Below are positions 27,101-36,599 of a stretch of 64,000 nt of DNA, one piece after another (the first letter of the stretch is position 1; each line of letters opens with the position of its first letter). The stretch spans positions 40,001-104,000 of the forward strand of contig JABMCL010000067.1 of assembly GCA_018857735.1 (NCBI GenBank), in the 5' to 3' direction. The stretch is from Alviniconcha marisindica. Lineage: Eukaryota; Mollusca; Gastropoda; Provannidae. The notes beneath the pieces are model-generated. The model did not search any database, had not been told where the DNA came from, and saw only the letters and a program-made list of their open reading frames with translations. Made by a program: the position numbers and the translations under genes.

Positions 27101-30100
27101 GTGGCAGACAGAAAATGGTTGCCCTAATCAGGCAAGCAAACAGCTGACACCAAATGAAAGAAACAAAACAGCTGAAACCACTTCAAAAACCAAAATGGTT
27201 GCCTACCTGCAAGAAAAAACAACAACAAAAACACCACCAAATCACAACAGTCTAATAGACTACTGTCTGCAACAAAGGAGTGGACGACTACAGTCAAAAG
27301 AGCACAGAGCAAAAATAACTGTGCCAAAGACAAACAGATGGAAAGCCAATCTAGCAATAACTAACTAACCCCTCACTAACCCGGCTTCCATCTAGAAAAA
27401 CAAAGGCTGCAGACTGATAAAGCAAAACGCTAATCAGGACTACCGATGACAAAGCACCAGGATGTAAACAAATGCAGACAACAAGAGAAATGCAAAATGG
27501 CTGCCCTAATCAGGCAAGCTAACAAACAAGTACGAAATGGCCAATAAGCCAACGATTAAAAAAATGAAAGAACACATGGTGAAAAAGAAGGGGAAAAGAG
27601 AGGGAAAACAACAACAACACTTTCTGAAAAGAAAGTGGAGGCAAGCAATGTCAGCGAGCAACGGGACAAAAGCTGGATACATGTAATCCGTGTACACGAT
27701 ACAACTCACTTAACAGTGACAACAACACAGCAGGGCAACAGACGCTCACGAACTACCCCACACAAAGAAAGAATGAGCGGTCTCTTTAAACATCGAGACT
27801 ACCCCCCTCACTCATACATCAGAAATGAACGATATAACTCGAGAAACAAAAGGGCAAGCCAAGAGAAAAAACAGTGAATGGCAAGAACCGATAACTAGCT
27901 CAACCCCAAACCCTAACCCAAGGAGGCCACGAAATCACTAGAACAAACAAGGATAAATTGGGAAAATAAAATAAAACACCCAATAAAAGGCAGGCTCCCT
28001 GATGAGGTCCAGCCTGTTGTGAAAGCTAGAGTAAACAGAACAAAAAAGACTGAAACGCCACTCACCTAACAAGGCTTGAGAAAGATGAAATAACAAGCAG
28101 GAAATAAACAAAGGCACAACTACTGACAATGGCGTTGGAGCTTCATCCTTGGAGATTCGAACTGGAATTTTTTCAAAGTAGGTTACTCTGTGGTTACTAG
28201 CCATTTTGCAGCGACTCCCCAGAGTGACATATTGCGCATATGTGCACATGATTTTCAGCGTCATGGCGATGCTTTCAGGACGACAGAAAATGCATTTTCA
28301 TGTATTTACAACCCTCAGATCACAATTTCACCTACATGATTGTTCTCAGCGAACTTTAACAGAAATCGTGTCAAAAATCACCCCAAACCTTGGACTTGTC
28401 CTTTAAAGGAACCAGCCTTCTCAAAACATGCTTTGTCCAACAGGTGAAAGGATCAAAATTTGTTTTTAATTGAATCTGCAATTTCGTTTTAAAAAAATGC
28501 TCCACTGATGTTATATTAAATCAGAGCTCAGGAGCTGTGAGAAAGTTGAGGTGGCTGTCCTGGGCTCCCCGTCCCTAATACTGTAATAGTCCTTATGGTC
28601 TCTGTGGGCATAAAGCAACTGTGAACTTAGATTTAGAAACTGAGTTTCATGTGTGATGATCAGCAGCACAGGATGTATGAAACACTACAAAGTAACGCGT
28701 GACTGACCAATGGCTAACCAAAGCTTCTTTGATCTTGTTCCTCAGACAATGTGAGCACACAGCTTGTCATGCCAAACCTCGACAAGGCTGTGGCCAGCAG
28801 GGACACTTGACAATGTTTCACACATCCAGCTCCACTGTGACTTTATACCTATCACTTATGAAACTCAGTTTAGAAATTCAACATAAAATCAGTGGGATGT
28901 TTTCAAACAAAGCCCTTGATTTCCAGTATTTAGTTTGATCTCTTCACAGTTACTGCACAAAAAGTAAATAAAATAACCGTCTTCATCAAAAGCAATACAC
29001 TTTTGACCCAGCAGGAAGCTCATGGGAATGGTTTCTTTACTACCTTTGACTGGTCATGGTTCTTGATCACATTGATGGCTTTCTCTGTGAAGACCTGAGT
29101 GGAGTAGTTCTCCAGCTGGTTCTTGACCGGGACTTCATTGTCGCGCAGGTCATAGCCGCAAAACTCAGCATCAGAATTGGCACCTTCTCTTTCAGGTGAG
29201 TCATGCATACTGTCACACCTGTAGTGTGTGTTGTAGTCCTCGCTGCCTGTCAGGTAGCCTAGAACATGAATGAAAAAGTTAGATGACTCAAGGTACTGGA
29301 CCTGCACCATCAAAATTAATAATGCATTAGGGTCACCATCACCTCCAGGTGAGTCGTGCAGGAAGTCTGGAAGAGGAACAAGGTAGACTGATGACTGGAA
29401 GTACTGGACCTGCCGCCTCAAAAATAACAATGCATCCAGGTGAGTCATGCAGGTGAGCTGTGACCGTTGTCACACCTGTAGTCACAGTGTGTTGTAGTCT
29501 TTGTTGCCTGTCAGGTAGCCTAGAACATCAATGTCATGAGAAAGTCTGATGACTGGAAGTACCAATATGCACCTGCCTCCAAAACTGCACATTAGGATCA
29601 ACACCTTCTCCAGGCGAATTTTGCATACTGTTGCATCATAGTGTGCGTAGTGGTTAAAAGGTGGATAGCCCCTAATCCCATTTTGCTAAAGAGTCCACAA
29701 AATCTGGCTCACCTTCCACATACAGACTGATCATCAATAGGCTCCAAAACAGTTAACTGTTTGTGCTCAATTTTAGATTGGGAAAAGTCCCTTGTTTTAC
29801 AAACACTGCAACACACACAATTCAAAAAAACTGATTGGACACCACAGACAACAACCATGTCAGTTTCAGCAGCATTTAGGCTTCTTAAATGTAGAAAAAG
29901 GAGTGTATAACTTTAAACACATCTAAACCAACCAGAGTCATATTTGCGCTCCACCCATGCCAGTCTCTTCAGTGTTATCAGTGTTTAGAAGACAAACACA
30001 ATTATGAGGGCTATTTACTCCTCATGCATAGGGGCCCTGGTCAACGAATCCTTCCTTCACATTTCCACGCTAATAACATTCCTTATTCTTGGGACAGAGT

Positions 30101-32732
30101 AGCATCAGTGGTGCACCTGCTTCGGCAAAAAAGGGGTTAATCTGGCCATTCCTCTGTCAACCTACAGTCAAAACCTATCTGATCTATGTGACCAGTCGTG
30201 TGACTGGGCAGAAGGTGGTGGAATAACAGGTTGGTCACCTAATCAGGTGTCACTGTATGGGGTCAGACTTCACAGCAATTCCTCTTCAGTGCACTGCCAG
30301 ACATGGCTCACCTGAACTATAGCACAGGTGAAGGCTTTGTGTGTGTAGATGTATGTGTCAGATGAAACCAGTAGAGTCTCTGTCCAAGGATTTGAGAGAG
30401 GAGCAGTGACCCTTGGCAACTGCAGTGCTAAACTGTTCAACAAAATGTATGAATTATTGAATATGACGTGAACGCCAACTTACCAATCATGCAGAGAAAA
30501 ATGCCTCAGTGGTCACAGTACTAAGTTCAAAAAGACAGTTCTGGGACTAGAAAACAGGTGCCCACAAGCTGAGCTGACCACAATATTTAAATGCTGACCA
30601 CAACTACAAGGAAGGAAAAACTTAGGATTGAGACAAAATGGCCACAGTTCAGGTTTGGCCACTGGACTAGGTTAGTTGTCATGTGGGTTTTGACTGTACA
30701 TACCAAAATAAGAATCGAACCCTCTGTGGGTGGGCAGATAGTCCTCCTTGTAGAAGCCGAGGTGCCACTTGCCCACAGCATGTGTAGAGTATCCAGCCTC
30801 CCTCAGCTTATCTGCAATGGTGGGACTGTCAAGAGGTAGGCCATTTGGCTGTGAAGCCCAGATGATGTTGTGCTGCAGGCCTGTGTGGATCTGTGTACAG
30901 GGAAGAGTGAAAGAAAATGGGTGTTTTTCTTTTCTCTCTCTCTCTCTTTTTTTTCTTTTCTTTTTTCCATCAAGGCCTGTGTGGATCTGCATATGGAGCA
31001 GATACAAAGAAAATGGAAGAGTTTTTTGTTGTGTTCTTCCATCAAGGCCATTGTGGATCTGTGTACAAAAGAATGAGAAGAGAAGTGAGGAGGTCTCCTT
31101 TTCTTCCATTATGTGGATCTGTGTACGGAGGAGACAGAGAAGATGGGTCTTGTGCTTTGGGTTTTGGGGATTCTTTCAAGCCCTGTGTAAATAGATTTGC
31201 ATGCAGAGGACAGAGGAGAGATGAAAAAAATGAGTTAGCAATCTTTTGTCCTTTTATCAAGGCCAGTGTGGAGCTGCACTAAGAGTAAGAGGAGGCATAG
31301 CAAAAATGGGTGCCACTGCCAGGGTCTTTTCTTCCTTGGTCCCTCAAGGCCTGTGTGAACCTGCCTGCCAAAGAGCTACACAGAGAATAATAATAATAAT
31401 AATGGAAATTTGTAAAGTGCCTACCCTGCAGCTCAAAGCGCTGAACAAGCATACACACATAATGTACATCGAGTTGGAAAATGTTATCCAAAAAATAAAT
31501 ATGTATATATATATCGACAAGTGTTCAAGCATAATTATGCAAAAGATGCACACACACGCACACACGCATGCACGCACACACACACACACACACACTGTAC
31601 AGACTGATAGGAGTAAAGGACAATGTGGTTTAACTGAAATATTCTCAGAAGAGAAATGTCTTGAGTTGGCTTTTGAAGGAAGAGAGAGTAGCAGAATGGG
31701 AGAGAAGTCTTCTTTCCTGGCACCTGACCTGTTATTTTTTCTCTCTCTTGCACTGCTGTTGTCCTCTGCTATGTGTAAGTTTTTGTAACTGTAAGCCCTT
31801 GTTCATTACGAGTTTAATAACTCTGAGATCAAGCTGAATTTTAAACTTTAACTTTAAGCACTGTGGGTTTTGCTTCATCAGAAGTTAAAATACTTACACA
31901 CATACACTGATGTTCATCTTCTTACAGGTATATGAGTTTTGTTGTTGGTGTTGTTGTTTGACTGCCTGGTTTGTTTTGTTGTTGCTCATCTTGTTGTTTG
32001 TGTTTTTGTGTTTTTATTGTTTGGCTCTTTAACTCTGAGAACAAGTAATATATATATATACATTGATAAAATATGGACTGACTGACTGCAATAAATGTGT
32101 CCCCGAGACCTGTTAATAATAATAATAATAATGACTCTTATATAGCGCTATACCCCGTAAAAATTTACAAGCTCGCGGCGCTGTACATTATCAACATCAA
32201 AATCCGCTTGACAATCAAAAAAGTACAAGTACTATAATAGTATAAATGCAAACATCAATATCAAAATGACAAAAAAGCCAGGATGAAACCAAACAACAAG
32301 ACAAGGACAACAACAAAAACTTGCTCTCCGGCCTTTACTTGCCGTCTTCTTTCAACTTTGCGAACAAATAACATTACACAATGATTGTGGGGGGAAATGG
32401 ATTGTTAGTATGCTACCAACAATGTTTCCATGAAAACTCTTCTGTTCTACTTCTAGCTCCCCCCACCCCCACCTCCTTACCTGGTATCTACCCGACATAA
32501 ACTGGCTGCGGGTCGGGGTACAGATGGGCTGCACATAGTAGTTCTCCAACTTCACCCCCTCGCCTGCCAGTCGGTCCAGATTGGGGGTCCTAATCTCCGA
32601 CCCGTGGTAGCCGATGTCGTTGAACCCATAGTCGTCAGCAAGAACGAACACTATGTTCGGTCTGTCGTCGCAGTTAGCCAGTGCAAACCAAAGCGCAAAT
32701 ATTGCACAAGAAAGAGTTCTTGAGATCGTCAT
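20861..32732 (-). CDS. ARSB: Arylsulfatase B (N-acetylgalactosamine-4-sulfatase), 8 exons
   Basis: This lysosomal sulfatase removes the 4-sulfate from N-acetylgalactosamine in chondroitin and dermatan sulfate. I joined eight exons: 32732-32481, 30890-30704, 29258-29044, 25890-25779, 24490-24395, 23791-23548, 21676-21525 and 21132-20861. All have GT..AG borders and matching phases and give 509 aa, close to the family's ~530. A signal peptide (residues 1-21) precedes [13 protein letters not shown], which holds the metal-binding D33-D34. C71 in CTPTR is the cysteine converted to formylglycine. [13 protein letters not shown] (117-129) is the second sulfatase signature, and D288-N289 completes the metal site. 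The C-terminus ends GFWGPWES, like ARSB. An in-frame ATG at 32774 would add 14 residues; I prefer 32732 because it directly opens the signal peptide. Introns are loaded with repeats. Three hold tandem copies of the adjoining splice junction. Confidence 0.95.
21525..21676 (-). CDS. ARSB: ARSB exon 7
   Basis: The acceptor is ctcatgcag|ccaggg and the donor is atccag|gtgagc. It encodes [15 protein letters not shown] through [15 protein letters not shown]. Confidence 0.92.
22146..22238. repeat. (TTG)n microsatellite
   Basis: TTG units in ARSB intron 6, interrupted by a GTGTG stretch near 22210, followed by T- and G-rich runs. Another short (TTG)n lies near 22362. Confidence 0.9.
22790..23010 (-). 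repeat. 'beta' plus 'alpha' remnants in ARSB intron 6
   Basis: The reverse complement matches family 'beta' (gtggtgacagtgtag and gttaagcaccatgtttac at about 22792-22945). It is flanked at about 22955-23010 by a diverged 'alpha' piece (gcttaatatcctcagatg). The two families are neighbours here as they are near 4.2 kb and 12.7 kb. Confidence 0.65.
23118..23199. repeat. (CA)n microsatellite, ~41 units
   Basis: A pure CA array in ARSB intron 6. Confidence 0.95.
23548..23791 (-). CDS. ARSB: ARSB exon 6
   Basis: The acceptor is cccacacag|acaacg and the donor is gatcag|gtttgt. It encodes [26 protein letters not shown] and the [12 protein letters not shown] region. It ends with two bases of a split Ser codon. 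Confidence 0.92.
23748..24150. repeat. Three copies of the ARSB exon 6 acceptor region with (CA)n spacers
   Basis: The segment spanning the start of exon 6 and its 3' splice site occurs at 23748-23822 (the functional one), 23852-23930 and 24002-24080. Each copy is followed by CA repeats (23935-24002 and 24078-24150 are the longest). The middle copy keeps cacacag|acaacgga and about 45 nt of exon sequence almost unchanged. The outermost copy has an in-frame stop soon after its AG. Confidence 0.92.
24395..24490 (-). CDS. ARSB: ARSB exon 5
   Basis: The acceptor is ttctttag|ggatgg and the donor is ccacag|gtatgt. It encodes [17 protein letters not shown] through [10 protein letters not shown]. The final Asp codon of the metal site is split into exon 6. 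Confidence 0.92.
24842..25176. repeat. 15-bp minisatellite, ~22 units
   Basis: The unit ggcctacactataat and its variants (tgtaat, gacctacac) lie in ARSB intron 4. Repeating pentapeptide frames on both strands are by-products. Confidence 0.93.
25177..25778. other. ARSB intron 4, remainder
   Basis: This includes a short segment, aatcttgtccctagagtcta (about 25370-25405), that recurs diverged at about 46310-46345, and a small (CA)n. No exon was recognised. Confidence 0.4.
25779..25890 (-). CDS. ARSB: ARSB exon 4
   Basis: The acceptor is cattttcag|cccctg and the donor is tgcag|gtactt. It encodes [19 protein letters not shown] through the [12 protein letters not shown] region, with strong family identity. 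Confidence 0.93.
26327..28402. mobile_element. Kolobok-like DNA transposon, non-autonomous, THAP relic
   Basis: The element begins aggacaagtccaaggttt and ends in the inverted counterpart aaaccttggacttgtcct. It is flanked on both sides by TTAA (26323-26326 and 28403-28406). Near the left end a plus-strand relic reads [11 protein letters not shown]...MHEFP, a tryptophan-containing RRKWVKF, and [13 protein letters not shown] in shifted frames (about 26613-26850). This is the order of a C2CH THAP zinc finger. TTAA target sites plus a THAP protein are the marks of the Kolobok superfamily; P-type elements also carry THAP but make 8-bp duplications. No complete transposase remains. An internal inverted pair (ctccaaggatgaagct at about 26897 and its complement at about 28140) may be a nested element. 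It sits in ARSB intron 3. Confidence 0.75.
28524..28620 (+). repeat. Dispersed element 'alpha', partial copy
   Basis: From tcaggagctgtgagaaag to gggcataaagcaact; the 5' half of the family only, in ARSB intron 3. Confidence 0.6.
29044..29258 (-). CDS. ARSB: ARSB exon 3
   Basis: The acceptor is tgttctag|gctacc and the donor is caaag|gtagta. It encodes [15 protein letters not shown] up to NHDQSK and ends in phase 0. Confidence 0.92.
29440..29650. repeat. Degenerate copies of the ARSB exon 3 acceptor region
   Basis: At about 29465-29535 the start of exon 3 with its 3' splice site (minus strand ttgatgttctag|gctacctgac) is repeated, and its frame hits a stop after about 12 codons. Around 29590-29650 a further, weaker copy of the exon interior (caacaccttctccaggcga) is seen. 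Two spacer segments containing gtactggacctgc (about 29294 and 29400) are also duplicated. Confidence 0.85.
29651..30703. other. ARSB intron 2, remainder
   Basis: No exon, RNA or repeat that I can match elsewhere in the window. Confidence 0.4.
30704..30890 (-). CDS. ARSB: ARSB exon 2
   Basis: The acceptor is tgtacacag|atccac and the donor is ttttg|gtatgt. It starts [11 protein letters not shown] and carries the second sulfatase signature with GKWHLG. It ends with one base of a split Gly codon. Confidence 0.93.
30871..31381. repeat. Seven-copy tandem array of the ARSB exon 2 acceptor region
   Basis: The junction segment (plus strand caaggcctgtgtggatctg, which is the exon 2 start and 3' splice site read backwards) recurs. 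Copies start near 30877, 30973, 31045, 31109, 31174, 31258 and 31346, with 65-95-bp spacing. The first is the functional junction. Copies 2 to 4 keep an AG directly before atccaca on the minus strand. Later copies decay. Confidence 0.9.
31385..31475 (-). mobile_element. (AAT)n-linked retroposon tail
   Basis: (AAT)n followed by ggaaatttgtaaagtgc and tcaaagcgctgaac resembles, in the same sense, 15425-15490. It is probably a reversed 3' end of a LINE or SINE. Confidence 0.5.
32108..32230 (-). mobile_element. (AAT)n-linked retroposon tail, second type
   Basis: (AAT)n followed by gctataccccgtaaaaattt and acaagctcgcggcgctgtac; 62660-62770 is a diverged copy (gctgtaccctgtgaaaaaaa, acaagctcatgatgctgtac). 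It lies in ARSB intron 1. Confidence 0.6.
32481..32732 (-). CDS. ARSB: ARSB exon 1
   Basis: It encodes the signal peptide, the DD metal-binding pair and the formylglycine site CTPTR. It ends in phase 0 after GRYQ, with donor cag|gtaagg. An upstream in-frame ATG lies at 32774. Confidence 0.93.
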
Positions 32733-33388
32733 ATTTCGGTGTTGACTGCCTGAAATGGAATCGCTGCCCACCATGTATTTCGGCTGTCACTCTCCCAAAC
32801 AATGACAACAAAATATACCGGTGATTACCCGAAATTAACACACCTGTTGAATAAATTTCTCTGTTATTCTTTCATGTCAGGAAAATGCAGTCCTTCTGTA
32901 CCATAAACGTCGCTATCAGAAAAGCATCAAAACTCTAACACGTATCATACAGGGAATTTTGCTGCAACTAGACGATAATGCTCAAGAAACTACCGCGAGC
33001 ACTTCGTTTTCTTATACAATGGTAGCTAAATTGCAATGGGAACTAACTATAGGAATAGTTACTGTATCACATGACTTGTTAGCACGTGATTTTTCCCCGA
33101 CGCGAAAAAGCAGACGACAAAGTGACAACTTCTTTTCTCCAAGACCTGTTGAACAGCAGACTAAGACAATGCAATCCAATGCACAGAAAATATATAAATG
33201 CAATAATCAATGTAATAAACCAGCACGATAACTTACCGAGGCTCTTTTAGATGGTGCTCGATCAACTTTTTGTTGTTGATGAGTGTAGCCGCGAGGGGGA
33301 ATTACTCTCGCTGCAAATAATGGTTGCATGGGTCGCCTTGCGAAATGAGTTGAGCCTAGACTGCAGCCGGTGTCTCATACTGTTGCAT

Positions 33389-33552
33389 AGTTCAGGAGCT
33401 GTGTGAGAGTCGAGGTGGCCGTCCTGAGCTGTCCGTCCTAACGAGCCTCCTGGTTTCTGTGGACGTAAAGAATTATTGAACCGTGCTTCGGCATTGGTCA
33501 CAACTTGTCCCTAATATGTCAACTGACATCTGAGGACATTAAGCAACACTTC
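33389..33552 (+). repeat. Dispersed element 'alpha', copy between two divergent genes
   Basis: A full-length copy from ttcaggagctgtgtgagag to gaggacattaagcaacactt, followed by ccaccatcat. It lies between the ARSB start (32732) and the palmitoyltransferase start (33672), so it is in or near both promoters. Confidence 0.8.
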
Positions 33553-33671
33553 ACCACCATCATACTGTTGCACAATTAACGGTGGTTATTTAAAGAAGTG
33601 ATTCTGAAATCTGCCCAATATACTTACAGTTGGACTCTTGCTGTTGACAGTTTCTGTCCTGCCACGAGAAA

Positions 33672-34535
33672 ATGGCCGTGTTGAGCCATGTATTGCTGCA
33701 TCGCCTCCCCAAGACGCCCACCGACTGGCTCGCCTTTCTCTTCCTCCTCTTCGGGATCCATGGCGTGTTCGTATTTGAAGTGTTTGTCGTGCTGCCGTTT
33801 TTGTACGACGGTTTCCACGACAGTGACGTCATGTACTATACTCACATCACAGCTGCACTGTTCATTTACTTCAATGTGATGAGCAACATCGTGATGGTGA
33901 TGACGACAGAGACCGGTATCCGGGGTGTCGTGCTGCCCTCCGTCCTCAAGAGGGGGTGGCGGTTCTGCAGTGTGTGTGAGTGCAACGCCCCGCCTCGCTC
34001 CTACCACTGCCATACCTGCCGCACGTGTGTGCTGAAGCGAGATCACCACTGCACATTCGCCGGCTGCTGCATCGGCCACACCAACCAGCGGTACTTCATC
34101 GTTATGCTTCTCTACATATGGGTTGCGGCCTTGTATGCTAACATCATGAACGTCGACTTTGTCTATCATATTTTCGGGGAGTTTTCACTCAAGACGGCGT
34201 TTGTCCTCATCTTGCCTCTTCTTGCTTGGATGTTCCAGGTAGTGGAGACGATCACCATGTCCATGGCGTTCATGACCTCACTTTGTGTGATTGCCTTTCT
34301 CCTGACCTCAGCGCTGCTGGGCTACCACATGATCAACATCGTCAATGGCCAGACAGTGTACGAAAAGACCTACAAGATCACCACCTACAATGTTGGGCTG
34401 CTGGAGAACTTGAAAGCTGTGTTTGGGGAGAACTGGCTGATCTCCTGGCTGTGTCCTTGCATATCATCACCCCCTGTTGGAAATGGACTGGAGTTTGCTG
34501 AGAGAAGTAAATGGGAGAGAGAGAAAGACTTGTAG
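33672..34535 (+). CDS. ZDHHC24: Palmitoyltransferase, DHHC family, ZDHHC24-like, intronless
   Basis: The product (287 aa) is a multi-pass membrane enzyme predicted to transfer palmitate to cysteines of other proteins in the Golgi or ER. Membrane segments lie at about 16-42, 55-77, 141-162 and 174-218. The cytosolic cysteine-rich domain (about 99-148) reads CSVCECNAPPRSYHCHTC, then RDHHC (D124-H-H-C127), then CCIGHTNQRYF, so the catalytic residues are intact. There is no ankyrin or SH3 extension. The length and short basic C-terminus fit ZDHHC24 best; the exact orthologue is an inference. The start at 33672 is in aaaATGGcc. A splice-acceptor-like ttgctgttgacag ends about 20 bp upstream, so a 5'-UTR exon is possible. 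It is head to head with ARSB about 0.9 kb away. Confidence 0.93.
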   Translation: MAVLSHVLLHRLPKTPTDWLAFLFLLFGIHGVFVFEVFVVLPFLYDGFHDSDVMYYTHITAALFIYFNVMSNIVMVMTTETGIRGVVLPSVLKRGWRFCSVCECNAPPRSYHCHTCRTCVLKRDHHCTFAGCCIGHTNQRYFIVMLLYIWVAALYANIMNVDFVYHIFGEFSLKTAFVLILPLLAWMFQVVETITMSMAFMTSLCVIAFLLTSALLGYHMINIVNGQTVYEKTYKITTYNVGLLENLKAVFGENWLISWLCPCISSPPVGNGLEFAERSKWEREKDL

Positions 34536-35289
34536 ACATATTGGAATGATGAATTCTGTCAATTCTAGCTTATCCAAGTTGTTGAACATGATGTGAATCT
34601 TTCAGTGTATGACTGACCTATGACTGTACATATGACTGTGAATTCATGACATCTCTAGTGTTACTGACACAATTAGGTTGGCCAGCATGCTGACATTGGG
34701 CATTCATGGAAAGTCAGGAAGAAGATCAGATTGCTCCACTAAAGACAACTTTTCAAAGATCACATTGATTTAACATTTTTTGCATAATTTAATAGTATTG
34801 TGGTTTTTCTTCAAATGGTTACTTTTGTCTAAAGATGTATACACCTTGCACAGTTCTGCATCACTTATACAGTAATAGGGACTTTATTTAATTTTGAAAT
34901 GGCCCCTTTAAATGCTTTTGGATACATTTGTTTGTGTCTTTGTCCACATTTTACTTTCAAGATTGTGGTGTCACATTTGACATACCACATCACTCCTCTG
35001 TACATACTCCTAGTGCTAGTCATATCATATCTATATATATATATAAACATTCTGAATTTGAATGTTCAGGTGAATATATGTGAGGTACTTTAGCCTCACT
35101 TTAGCAAGTGCTTAAGCCTCCTGTTTGATGGTAATTTGTTATTTTTTGTTGTGGTGGCTCAAGTGGTAGTTTAGTCATACGTGGTAGTGAAACAGAAAAG
35201 ATGGCAGTGGGAAACTGGACTTTGCCTCCAAAATCAAGCGTGCAATTACCATGAAGGTACCTCTCTAACAAACAGGATTATACCTCATA
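34536..35289. other. 3' flank of the palmitoyltransferase gene
   Basis: AT-rich and presumably 3' UTR in part. No canonical AATAAA was noted in the first several hundred bases. No second gene was recognised. Confidence 0.4.
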
Positions 35290-35700
35290 TGTAATCAAAT
35301 TGTCTCTTTAAAATTCAATATTAGTAATAACATCAGTATTATACAAAATATCCTATAACTATACTACTATATATATACAATAACCTACTACTATCATCTC
35401 ATGAGATTAATTCACTACTTAAGAAGACTGTAATATAAACAAACTTGAAAAAAGGTAAATTTGCGATACCTTCTTGTTCTAGATATTTATCAAGAGTAAT
35501 ATATATACAAGTTACGTTTAAATTCATGGAACACTAAATATTCACAGCATGTGACATGCGTTTGTAAAAATATCTTATCTGTTAAACATATACTGCTTGA
35601 ATGTCCTTTTACTACAGAGTTATTTCAGAAAAATGGATATGACTTAAATGCTTACAACAATGTAAGAGATATTTTGTATAATACTATGTCTATGTGTGAT
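35290..35700. mobile_element. Two opposed fragments of one LINE 3' region
   Basis: At about 35310-35365 the phrase aacatcagtattatacaaaa lies in the minus orientation of the LINE. At about 35587-35700 a plus-oriented piece reads HILLECPFTTELFQKNGYD, a zinc-knuckle-like end followed by its continuation. Both match 46890-47090. The pair is AT-rich and non-functional. Confidence 0.6.
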
Positions 35701-35888
35701 CCTTCAAGTTGTGTGTGATCATAATTATACTCTGTGTTTTACCAGTTTGTAGCAATTTTGATTATATATATATTATATACCTTCACCTATTTTCAAGGTC
35801 ATGAAAATGTCACTGTATGGAATACTTTTCACAATCATATCTTTCCTTCCTGTTCCTTCATCTCCATCACTGATGTGTTTGCGCATGC

Positions 35889-35889
<1 letters not shown>

Positions 35890-35943
<54 letters not shown>
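35890..35943. repeat. (GT)n microsatellite, ~27 units
   Basis: A GT array followed by (TTG)n. Confidence 0.95.
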
Positions 35944-35944
<1 letters not shown>

Positions 35945-36599
35945 TTGTTGTTGTTGTTGTAAGTTTGTTGTTGGTGAGAGTGCTGGTGTATTGTTAATTG
36001 TAATGCAGTATTTTGGTTCATGATTTCTGTGTTGTGGTATCTATTGCATACCTTTTAGGATTGTCTTGATTATATGTAATAATGTATGTGCTTACAAGTG
36101 GGTTTAATGTAAGGTAACAGATGATCTGAACTGTAATTATTATTGCTATTATTATTATACTTGTTTTGTTGTTGTTCTTGTTTCTCCAATTTTTAAACAC
36201 AGGTCACTGAGCTGCAGATTTGCCATTTGCTCTTGTTTTTTGAAAGCTGTTGGTGTCCTTTGTTGTATTGTTGTGCTTGTTCATTGTTTTTGCTTCTTAG
36301 TTCATGTACACCTGTATCATGCATTTAACTCCCCTCTCTCTCTCTCCCTCTCTCTCTCTGATAATGATACATATATTTCATAAAACAGAGAAAATCAAAG
36401 AAAAACAACAAGTTGGCTTTAAAAAGTCAATTTTGGGGGGCACAACTGCCTTCCATGGGGGGTTATTTCTTAGAAATGAGCATGGGTAAAAATCCGGTTG
36501 ACACTATGACACTCTTAAGACACAAGGTGACTAGAACTCAATGGGTAAAAACATGAATTGTAGGGAAAACAAATAACATTTTTTTTTTTACAAATTCGT

